NCBI GenBank assembly: GCA_902480035.1
Contig: CABSRC010000028.1
Location: 1-16,224, forward strand
Length of the DNA: 16,224 nucleotides
Reading direction: 5' to 3'
Origin: an uncultured Streptococcus sp.
Lineage (GTDB): Bacteria > Bacillota > Bacilli > Lactobacillales > Streptococcaceae
The first letter of the stretch is position 1. Each line of letters begins with the position of its first letter. Position numbers and translations under genes: made by a program. This document shows positions 1 to 5,649 of the stretch, piece after piece. The notes beneath the pieces are model-generated. The model saw only the letters and a list, made by a program, of their open reading frames with translations, ran no database searches and had not been told where the DNA came from.

Positions 1-697
1 ATATCATACCAATCACTGATACTACACCTATAATATCGGTTCTAACTTCTCCGATTTGTGGAAAAAAGAATTTTAAAATCATCCAAATTGCAGTAATTCC
101 TCCAGCAAATCCTGTAACTAATTGAATTTGTTTAGATTGAGAACCATTATCAGTTTGTTTTTCATATAATCGAGTTCGAATTGAAGATATTCTTTTTCGA
201 ATAATCATCCCATCAATGATTCCAATTAAAGAATAAATTACAAGTAAACCAGGAATGGTTAAAGTTCTCCCAAAAGCACTAATAAAGAATAAATTAACAA
301 ACAATGTCATCCAAATTATATACAAGTTTCCATTTAGAATGCTAACATATGGTACTTTTGCATAGTATTGTTTTCGACAATTGACTTTACTTATTGCATA
401 CCACAAAAAACCGCACAAGAAAAATAACCAGTATGGTAAAAAATTGATGCCCCACGTTTTCACAGTCATGCCATTTTGTGGATATGCAATATTTGAATCG
501 GTTATTGCAGATAGTCCAAACAGGAACAAAATCCCCAAAAATGAAAATAGTTTCCTCGCAATACTAAATGGTTTTGTGTAGATTTTTCGGCTATTTGTGT
601 CCTTGACCATATAATCGATAAAGCCATCATGACGCAAACGACGGCTCTCATAAAAACTAGCCTTAAAGATTGATTTTTTCAATTTTCTTGAATCCAT
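1..697 (-). CDS. Multi-spanning membrane protein of unknown function, 3' end outside window
   Basis: The frame is open from an ATG at 697 to the left edge (232 codons), so the C-terminus is missing. The N-terminal 45 residues are basic and polar (starting MDSRKLKKSIF). Hydrophobic segments follow at about residues 49-66, 85-103, 120-140, 147-167 and 193-212, with another beginning at 221, so it is an integral membrane protein with at least six spans. A weak GAGG ribosome-binding site lies 13 bases before the start, which is a long spacing. The gene follows the 420-residue membrane protein gene by 66 bp on the same strand with no terminator between, so the two are probably co-transcribed. The DNA is clearly AT-richer than the window's core genes, which fits an accessory gene. 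I recognise no family and see no catalytic motif. Confidence 0.7.
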   Translation of the reverse strand, partial: MDSRKLKKSIFKASFYESRRLRHDGFIDYMVKDTNSRKIYTKPFSIARKLFSFLGILFLFGLSAITDSNIAYPQNGMTVKTWGINFLPYWLFFLCGFLWYAISKVNCRKQYYAKVPYVSILNGNLYIIWMTLFVNLFFISAFGRTLTIPGLLVIYSLIGIIDGMIIRKRISSIRTRLYEKQTDNGSQSKQIQLVTGFAGGITAIWMILKFFFPQIGEVRTDIIGVVSVIGMI

Positions 698-727
698 TTT
701 TTTATTTTTTCCTCAGACTTCTAGCTA

Positions 728-766
728 CACTTTTTAGCACTTTTTAGCACTTTTTAGCACTTTTTA
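728..766. repeat. 10-bp tandem repeat, nearly four copies
   Basis: The unit TTTTTAGCAC occurs three times in perfect tandem at 731-760, preceded by CAC and followed by a partial fourth copy (TTTTTA). The array begins at the stop codon of the 420-residue protein gene and fills most of the gap before the next minus-strand gene. The period is about one helical turn. It could be a slippage-prone simple repeat or a set of same-face protein-binding sites; the sequence does not decide. Confidence 0.85.
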
Positions 767-2026
767 ATGTTTTTCAACTCTGACCGTTCCTTTTTCGTAT
801 CCCTCATACATAGGGCTATTCTTGCTCACATAAGTGCGAATATCATATGAAGAGTCAGACTGCTCAAAAAGCGATAGAGAACCCGATTGTAAAATTCCAT
901 CATATTGCTTCCCATCGACGGTCAACTCGATATTTTCTCGATCAAAAGGATACGTCTTCTCCTCACCCTGCTCCTTTACTATCACATGATCTCCATCAAT
1001 CTTGATCCAGGATTCTTTATTGAGCGAGGCAGTTTTTGTCTCCATATTGTCAACCGACAAATAATAGATCCCATTAATTGGCCGATTGGACTCCACCAAG
1101 TTCATGATGATCGCTCCGACAAAAAGAATCGGAAAAATCAACAATAACCATTTCCATTTCTTTTTCCCCTTCTTTTTAGGAAGTTCCGCCTCAGGAAAAG
1201 GCAGATCAGCTGTTAGAGTCGAAAGTCTCTCAGACTCCTGCTCTAGATCTGGCATAAGAGAAGATAAAGAGTGATGTTCACTCGCTAACCATTGCTTGGC
1301 CATCTGGACAAAATACAGACGCTCATCTTCTTGCGCAATCTCCTCAAATAAAGAAACAGCCAGCGCCATATCTCCCTTTAAATGGGCATTTAATCCTTTA
1401 AAATAAAGATTCTCCAAGCGTTGAAAAGCCTGTGAACCGGTCACATGATCAAAATAATCATTGGGTTGCTGGTCCACAAGGATGTCATAGATGGCCAGTT
1501 GCTTCTGAATAACTTCTTCTTTTTCTGCTTCATTCTTGAAGGGAACATAGGTAAACTTCTTCTGAATATCTTCCTTGCTGATAGCTTTTCCTGAAAGTAG
1601 GGAAGATTTTATGAAAATTCCCAAGAGGGATGAACGATCAGTCCGAGCTATGTTTTGATTTTGTAAAAACTCTATTCGATCGATCGCTGATGAGAAATCT
1701 CCAATCATGAAGCAATATATTACACTAGCAAGATGGGCAGCTTTTTTGCTTATACTAAATCTAGCACGACTTCCCGATTGTGCCCATTCATGCCAAAAAT
1801 CGATCCCTGAGGAAGCATTTAAAATCTTAAGACATTCTTTTCCAAACCATCTATTCATCAGAACAAAAAGAAGGAATATAAGACCAAGCACTACTAGCAA
1901 GGTATTCGAATAAAAGTCTTGATGATCCGGATACAGACTATATAAATAGAAATGGCCTACAAATAAACTGATAATCCCAATCCAAAGTAGTATGACATAT
2001 TTTTTTCTTAATTTGCTATAACTCAT
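764..2026 (-). CDS. Membrane protein with cytoplasmic helical-repeat region and C-terminal surface domain, unknown function
   Basis: The product has 420 residues. Two hydrophobic segments lie near the N-terminus (about 10-29 and 41-58). A largely helical region from about 90 to 250 follows, including a TPR-like stretch around 205-245 (LYFKGLNAHLKGD, then LFEEIAQEDERLYF). A strongly basic patch (KKKGKKKWKW, 284-293) precedes a third hydrophobic segment at 291-310. The last 110 residues are predicted beta-rich and polar, with many short hydrophobic/charged alternations. The basic patch suggests the middle is cytoplasmic and the C-terminal domain outside the membrane. The ATG has a good site (AAGAGG, 8 bases upstream), and a strong promoter lies just before it. 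I do not recognise the family; it resembles other uncharacterised streptococcal membrane proteins. No enzymatic motif is visible. Confidence 0.8.
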   Translation of the reverse strand: MSYSKLRKKYVILLWIGIISLFVGHFYLYSLYPDHQDFYSNTLLVVLGLIFLLFVLMNRWFGKECLKILNASSGIDFWHEWAQSGSRARFSISKKAAHLASVIYCFMIGDFSSAIDRIEFLQNQNIARTDRSSLLGIFIKSSLLSGKAISKEDIQKKFTYVPFKNEAEKEEVIQKQLAIYDILVDQQPNDYFDHVTGSQAFQRLENLYFKGLNAHLKGDMALAVSLFEEIAQEDERLYFVQMAKQWLASEHHSLSSLMPDLEQESERLSTLTADLPFPEAELPKKKGKKKWKWLLLIFPILFVGAIIMNLVESNRPINGIYYLSVDNMETKTASLNKESWIKIDGDHVIVKEQGEEKTYPFDRENIELTVDGKQYDGILQSGSLSLFEQSDSSYDIRTYVSKNSPMYEGYEKGTVRVEKH

Positions 2027-2056
2027 TTGATAATACCTCTTTTAGTGTTATCTCCC

Positions 2057-2085
2057 ATCATACCGAATTATCCATCTATATGCAA
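2057..2085 (-). promoter_or_regulatory. Sigma-A-type promoter of the 420-residue membrane protein gene
   Basis: On the minus strand, TTGCAT (2080-2085) and TATGAT (2057-2062) are 17 bases apart. Transcription would begin about 25 bases before the ATG at 2026. The same promoter, with one change in the -35 box, recurs at 3259-3287 in a duplicated segment. Confidence 0.75.
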
Positions 2086-2112
2086 CTTCCTTCTTAATTA
2101 GTGATTTAGGCC

Positions 2113-2137
2113 AAAAAGAAATCACCCATACGGGTGA
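2113..2137 (-). terminator. Rho-independent terminator after the 2163-2651 frame
   Basis: Read on the minus strand, a 6-bp stem (2122-2127 with 2132-2137) and 4-base loop are followed by TTCTTTTT. It lies about 25 bp past the stop codon at 2163. The stem is short but its partner copy at 3313-3340 is stronger. Confidence 0.65.
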
Positions 2138-2162
2138 ATATTGCTTTAAAGAATTAAGAAAA

Positions 2163-2651
2163 CTATTTCTTTTCCAAAATTTTTAAATAGTGTGTTTTCT
2201 TGAATTGGCCGCATAATGTTAACAAAACAAAGAAATACCACATTAAAAAACTTATAAACAATAACAGAAAGCTTCCGAAGGTAAGATCTAAGATGGATAA
2301 TTCTAAGGTGATGAGCCCAAAAACAAGAATTAGCAAATAGGTTTTCAATCCATTTGACTTCTGTACTTGAAAATAATGCTCAGGTATTTCATAAGGAATG
2401 ACATTCACTGTATACTTCTGCCTTCTGCGTTTCAATTGGCCTATAGCGATGACAAGCATCAATCCAAATGATAGCACTAGTGTGATGAGGCCATAAAAGG
2501 ATACTCGATCCGTTAACAGATAAATGCCATAAAAAAGGATGCCACTTGGAGTAAAGATAATGGGAAATGGAACACTTTTTCCGACATATAGTTTATTTTC
2601 TTTAGGATGATAAAATACTGTTTTTTTGAGATTCCCCTTGATCTGCACCAA
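2163..2651 (-). CDS. Membrane protein fragment, probably the C-terminal half of a split gene
   Basis: This frame of up to 162 residues opens with TTG (2651) or GTG (2648) and has no convincing ribosome-binding site before either; the only purine-rich stretch (AAGGGGA) falls inside the frame with no start after it. Hydrophobic segments lie at about 28-47, 52-71, 103-120 and 125-147, with a basic loop (KRRRQK) between the pairs. It overlaps the preceding frame by 50 bp, in the +1 frame relative to it. Both frames read through an A7 run (T7 at 2621-2627 on the plus strand), and loss of one A would join them after Lys194 of the upstream frame. I therefore think this is the distal part of one broken or phase-variable gene, though translational coupling as a separate protein is possible. 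Family unknown. Confidence 0.6.
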   Translation of the reverse strand: MVQIKGNLKKTVFYHPKENKLYVGKSVPFPIIFTPSGILFYGIYLLTDRVSFYGLITLVLSFGLMLVIAIGQLKRRRQKYTVNVIPYEIPEHYFQVQKSNGLKTYLLILVFGLITLELSILDLTFGSFLLLFISFLMWYFFVLLTLCGQFKKTHYLKILEKK

Positions 2652-3204
2652 ATTCGACCAAATCGCGTAAAGGGAATTGTTGTCGCTCCTTCGACGCTAA
2701 TACGATTTGTTCAAAGTCCACTTCCGTAGGCTCCTGCTCAAGAGCTTTCTTTGCTTCTACTTGGGCTTGAAGATGCTCTTGGTAATACTTCAGTAATTCC
2801 TTATTTTTCCGTTTGGTACCAAGGAATTTAAGTGTAACTGAACGATCAGAAGTCCCATTGCCTATGACTTTTCCTTCCACATAAATTGGATAATTGGTGA
2901 TCCCTCGAGACGTATTCTTTTCTCCCAAACGGACCACAATGGTGAATGGGTCTAGGCGATAGCGCTTGAAATTGCGATCGACCACTATTTCTGAGTTCCT
3001 AATCTCTATTCTTCCCATCGATGAAAAAGCAATACAGCCAACTGTCACTAGAAGAGAACAAGCAGCCAATAAGGCTGTTAGGTTTTCAAAAAAATCATCT
3101 TCAAGCAGCAATTGGATGACAGCGATGAGCATTGACACTGCCAAAAAGATCAAAAAATACAGTGAACTTCTCGAGTAAATATAAAATTTACGTGGTTCTT
3201 TCAT
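2602..3204 (-). CDS. Membrane protein, unknown function, probably the N-terminal half of a split gene
   Basis: The frame gives 200 residues with two hydrophobic segments (about 13-33 and 41-61). A domain of alternating short beta-like segments follows (about 65-130, with GRIEIRNSEIVVD near its start), then a charged helix at 131-165. The hairpin-plus-beta arrangement recalls bacterial PH-like (YcxB-type) membrane proteins, but that is only a resemblance by eye. The ATG at 3204 has AGAGGA about 12 bases upstream and a strong promoter at 3259-3287. The last six residues after the A7 run (NSILSS) look like an out-of-frame tail: removing one A would continue the protein into the next frame to give 346 residues with about six membrane spans. 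If the two frames are truly separate genes, they form a coupled pair. Confidence 0.7.
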   Translation of the reverse strand: MKEPRKFYIYSRSSLYFLIFLAVSMLIAVIQLLLEDDFFENLTALLAACSLLVTVGCIAFSSMGRIEIRNSEIVVDRNFKRYRLDPFTIVVRLGEKNTSRGITNYPIYVEGKVIGNGTSDRSVTLKFLGTKRKNKELLKYYQEHLQAQVEAKKALEQEPTEVDFEQIVLASKERQQFPLRDLVEFGADQGESQKNSILSS

Positions 3205-3258
3205 TTATGACTTTCTTCCTCTTTAAAAATCTATTTCACAGCTCTAAAAGCACTTTCC

Positions 3259-3287
3259 ATCATACCGAATTTTCTATCTCTACGCAA
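3259..3287 (-). promoter_or_regulatory. Sigma-A-type promoter of the split membrane gene
   Basis: On the minus strand, TTGCGT (3282-3287) and TATGAT (3259-3264) are 17 bases apart. The start codon is at 3204, giving a leader of about 45-50 bases. It is the counterpart of the promoter at 2057-2085. Confidence 0.75.
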
Positions 3288-3312
3288 CTTCCTTCTTAAC
3301 TAGTGATTTACT

Positions 3313-3340
3313 CCAAAAAGAAAACACCCTCCTGGGTGTT
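3313..3340 (-). terminator. Rho-independent terminator after the DMT permease gene
   Basis: On the minus strand, a perfect 7-bp stem (3323-3329 with 3334-3340) with a 4-base loop runs into TTTTCTTTTT. It lies 58 bp past the stop codon at 3398. Confidence 0.8.
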
Positions 3341-3397
3341 AGCATTGATAGACTAAACCGCAATATCATCATTTAAGTTCTACTTTTCTACCATTAT

Positions 3398-4318
3398 CTA
3401 TTCTGAAGACGTCAGCAGACTATTTCCCACTATACCGACGATCACAATGAAGACCCCTAAAAATCCTAGTGGGGTTGGGATCTGATCTCCTAGAAAAAGA
3501 CAGCCTCCAAATAGAGTGAAGATGACCTCACCGGCTTGGGTAGCTTCAACGACGGCTAACTGCTGATGGTCGTGTTTCACCAAGTTGGTTGCTTCAAAGA
3601 AAAGCATGGTCGCGATGACTCCTGAAAATACAGCTACGATCAAGGATTGGAGCATTTGCCCACCTGATGGCAAGCCTGCATCTACTCCTGCAAAGACGGA
3701 TAAGAGCAACCAAAAAGGAACACTCATCAGGTTCATTCCAAAGACCCGTTGGGTCGTTGACAGTTGTTCTTCTTTACAATGAACCAGCATCTTGCGATTG
3801 CCCAATGGATAGGAAAAAGCTGCGATCAATATTAAGATACTAGCTCTCACCACGCCTTCTCCGAGACCTCGTCCAAAATATGGAATTTGAATCAATACGA
3901 TTCCTAACAAAATCAGTAAAGTCATTCCTAACTGTTTTCCTGGAATCTTTTGGCCAAAAAGTGGGGTCAGAAGGAGACCTGCTAAAATCGTGATCTGCCA
4001 GGTCGCAGCCACAAACCAAGATTCTCCATAGATAGAAGCCATCGATAAGGGCGCATAAAAGAGACCAAAGCCGACCGTACTCCAGAGCAACCATGTCCAC
4101 GGTGCACGTGCAATCGCTGATAAGACACCCTTTAATTCGCCTTTCTGCCAGACTAAAACAGCCATCATGGGCAAACTAAAAAGGTAGCGCAAACTAGCAC
4201 TCCACATCCAGGAACCACCTGCCAGGTTCATGCTTCGATTAAAAATAAAGGTAAATGCAAAAAAGAGAGCACCTAGGATACCAAACCAAAGGGCTCTCGC
4301 AAAATGTGATGATTTCAT
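3398..4318 (-). CDS. EmrE/DMT-superfamily permease (multidrug efflux transporter family)
   Basis: The 306 residues are hydrophobic throughout and fit about ten membrane helices, the usual plan of drug/metabolite transporter permeases made of two five-helix repeats. Features recalling the EmrE-like branch (Pfam PF13536 type) are the N-terminal FAFTFIFNRSMN segment, a conserved-looking YGESWFVAATWQ stretch near residue 118, and EATQAGEVIFTLFGG near residue 259. The substrate cannot be read from the sequence; 'multidrug' is a family label. The ATG at 4318 has AGGAGA 14 bases upstream, an unusually long spacing, but no nearer start exists. The gene is monocistronic, with a promoter at 4350-4378 and a terminator at 3313-3340. 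It is divergent from slrA. Confidence 0.85.
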   Translation of the reverse strand: MKSSHFARALWFGILGALFFAFTFIFNRSMNLAGGSWMWSASLRYLFSLPMMAVLVWQKGELKGVLSAIARAPWTWLLWSTVGFGLFYAPLSMASIYGESWFVAATWQITILAGLLLTPLFGQKIPGKQLGMTLLILLGIVLIQIPYFGRGLGEGVVRASILILIAAFSYPLGNRKMLVHCKEEQLSTTQRVFGMNLMSVPFWLLLSVFAGVDAGLPSGGQMLQSLIVAVFSGVIATMLFFEATNLVKHDHQQLAVVEATQAGEVIFTLFGGCLFLGDQIPTPLGFLGVFIVIVGIVGNSLLTSSE

Positions 4319-4349
4319 TTTTTGATGATTGTTCTCCTGTTGTTATCCT

Positions 4350-4378
4350 ATTATACAGGAATTTGGAAATACTTTCAT
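4350..4378 (-). promoter_or_regulatory. Promoter of the DMT permease gene
   Basis: On the minus strand a perfect TATAAT (4350-4355) has ATGAAA (4373-4378) 17 bases upstream as a weaker -35 box. It lies 32 bp before the ATG. Confidence 0.6.
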
Positions 4379-4431
4379 CCGTTTTCTGCAAATTTTCAAA
4401 ATAGTGTTTTCGCCTTAAATTTTATCCAGAT

Positions 4432-4460
4432 TTGAAAGTATCACAAAATTAAGGTACAAT
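4432..4460 (+). promoter_or_regulatory. Promoter of slrA
   Basis: TTGAAA (4432-4437) and TACAAT (4455-4460) are separated by exactly 17 bases, followed by a leader of about 26 bases to the ATG at 4493. It diverges from the permease promoter about 55 bp away. Confidence 0.8.
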
Positions 4461-4492
4461 AGAGAAAGACAACTATGTTGGAAAGGAAGAAT

Positions 4493-5338
4493 ATGAAAAA
4501 ATTAATCGCACTACTATTATTTTCCGGCTTGGCTTTAACAGCTTGTTCGTCCAATAAGACAGACGCAAACTCTTCAAGCTCAAGCAAAGAAAAGACAGAG
4601 CAGACAGCAACTTCTAGCTCTAGTGAAAAAGATCAAAAGAAAATTGAAGAAGAACAAAAGAAGTTAGAACAACTGCGCAAAGATTTTAACGATGCCATGA
4701 CCAATGAAAATGCCGTCTTCCCACAACTTTCAACTGACGTGGCTGAAGACGAAGCGGAGGTTAAAATCACAACGACAGAAGGCGACATCACTGTGAAGCT
4801 CTTCCCTAAATATGCCCCACTTGCAGTTGAAAACTTCTTGACCCATGCAAAAGAAGGCTACTACAATGGCTTACTTTTCCACCGTGTCATTAACAACTTT
4901 ATGATCCAAACTGGGGATCCTAAGGGAGATGGTACTGGTGGTGAATCCATCTGGAAGGGCAAAGACAAATCTAAAGATTCAGGTACTGGTTTTGAGAATG
5001 AGTATTCTCCATATCTTTACAACCTTCGTGGAGCCCTTGCCATGGCCAATTCTGGTCCAAATACCAATGGTAGTCAATTCTATATCAACCAAAATAAGGA
5101 AGATATTTCTAGCAAGCTCCCGACTGATCGCTTCCCAGCTAAGATCATCGATGCTTATAAAAATGGTGGAAATCCAACCCTTGATGGTGGCAACTACACT
5201 GTCTTTGGACAAGTCATCGATGGGATGGATGTCGTCGATAAAATAGCGTCTGCCGAAACCGATGATAAGGACAAACCAAAAACAGACATCAAGATTGAAA
5301 AAATCGAGATCTTAAAAGACTACAATTTCAAAAAATAA
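4493..5338 (+). CDS. slrA: Surface lipoprotein peptidyl-prolyl cis-trans isomerase, cyclophilin type (SlrA-like)
   Basis: Cyclophilins speed cis-trans isomerisation at proline bonds; this one is tethered outside the membrane, where it should help fold exported proteins. The 281-residue product begins with a lipoprotein signal (MKKLIALLLFSGLALTAC) whose lipobox cysteine is Cys18. A Ser/Lys/Glu-rich linker (19-65) includes a short charged helix, and the cyclophilin domain spans about 88-277. Visible hallmarks are the catalytic Arg131 in FHRVINNFMIQTGDPKGDG, the active-site stretch RGALAMANSGPNTNGSQFYI (179-198), and FGQVIDGMDVVD near 238. An upstream in-frame ATG at 4475 is rejected: it adds six polar residues before the signal peptide, while GGAAAGGAAG sits ideally before the ATG at 4493. 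Length and motif spacing fit pneumococcal SlrA as I remember it, as does the neighbouring ABC-F gene. Confidence 0.92.
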   Translation: MKKLIALLLFSGLALTACSSNKTDANSSSSSKEKTEQTATSSSSEKDQKKIEEEQKKLEQLRKDFNDAMTNENAVFPQLSTDVAEDEAEVKITTTEGDITVKLFPKYAPLAVENFLTHAKEGYYNGLLFHRVINNFMIQTGDPKGDGTGGESIWKGKDKSKDSGTGFENEYSPYLYNLRGALAMANSGPNTNGSQFYINQNKEDISSKLPTDRFPAKIIDAYKNGGNPTLDGGNYTVFGQVIDGMDVVDKIASAETDDKDKPKTDIKIEKIEILKDYNFKK

Positions 5339-5367
5339 TGAAAAGAGAACCGCACGGTTCTCTTTTT
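5339..5367 (+). terminator. Terminator of slrA, first of two identical copies
   Basis: An 11-12 bp stem (AAAAGAGAACC with GGTTCTCTTTT) with a loop of about 4 bases ends in TTTTT right after the slrA stop. The stem is flanked by A and T runs, so it can act in both directions. All 29 bases recur exactly at 5617-5645. Confidence 0.9.
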
Positions 5368-5456
5368 AAGATATTGATAAACATTTTACATAACATTAGC
5401 TAATAGATTCATTGGTAAATAAAAGCAATTCTAATTATTTATGACATTCATCTACT

Positions 5457-5594
5457 GAAACTTTTCGCTGTGAGAAAAGTGTCTGAAACAATACAGTTTC
5501 AGGCACTCGGAATTATTGAGACCTTAGGCTCAATAATTAGTCATGGAACTTCTACGAAGTTCGCTGACGTCCGTACTCACCTAAGGAAAGTTTC
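5457..5594. other. Structured intergenic element with several hairpins and a possible pseudoknot
   Basis: This lies in the gene-free 5339-5649 stretch between convergent slrA and the ABC-F gene. Inverted repeats visible directly are: a 7-bp stem at 5460-5466/5474-5480; a 12-bp stem with one G-U at 5478-5489/5496-5507; a perfect 10-bp stem at 5511-5520/5529-5538; and a perfect 7-bp stem at 5546-5552/5556-5562. The loop of the third hairpin contains CCTTAGG (5522-5528), perfectly complementary to CCTAAGG at 5580-5586. Outer arms GAAACTTT (5457-5464) and AAAGTTTC (5587-5594) are also complementary. Some pairings exclude others. It may be a dispersed streptococcal repeat, but I could not match it to BOX or RUP from memory. 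The flanking 5368-5456 is AT-rich with no gene seen. Confidence 0.7.
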
Positions 5595-5616
5595 TAAGAA
5601 GTCTTTAACTTCAATC

Positions 5617-5645
5617 TGAAAAGAGAACCGCACGGTTCTCTTTTT
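5617..5645 (-). terminator. Terminator of the ABC-F gene, second identical copy
   Basis: These 29 bases are identical to 5339-5367. On the minus strand the hairpin ends in a T-run 5 bp past the ABC-F stop codon. The identity stops exactly at both ends, since the flanking bases differ. Confidence 0.9.
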
Positions 5646-5649
5646 GTGT

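Larger units (their letters stand above)
2055..2137 (-). repeat. Copy A of a duplicated terminator-promoter cassette
   Basis: This intergenic stretch matches 3257-3340. By hand, 59 of 66 bases agree between 2055-2120 and 3257-3322, and a hairpin follows at the same offset in both copies. In minus-strand order each copy holds a terminator hairpin with T-tract, a spacer and a promoter. The outer base pair of the aligned stem is T-A here and A-T in the other copy, so pairing is kept. Confidence 0.9.
3257..3340 (-). repeat. Copy B of a duplicated terminator-promoter cassette
   Basis: This is the partner of 2055-2137, with 59 of 66 bases identical before the hairpin. It ends the permease gene unit upstream and starts the split membrane gene. 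The copies diverge just downstream of the -10 box and just beyond the hairpin, so the shared piece is almost exactly the regulatory cassette. Confidence 0.9.

Noticed and set aside
3840..4100. 86-codon open frame on the same strand inside the permease gene
   Set aside because: It is in an alternative frame wholly inside a well-supported gene and has no family-like composition.
4391..4405. CodY-box-like sequence (AATTTTCAAAATAGT) between the permease and slrA promoters
   Set aside because: It matches 12 of 15 positions of the consensus, but matches of this quality are common in AT-rich spacers, and neither neighbour is an expected CodY target.
4475..4492. Upstream ATG for slrA
   Set aside because: Its six added residues would spoil the lipoprotein signal, and they lie on the ribosome-binding site of the ATG at 4493.
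5368..5456. Possible promoter (TTGATA near 5377) for a small RNA covering the structured element
   Set aside because: No adequate -10 box stands at the right distance on either strand.
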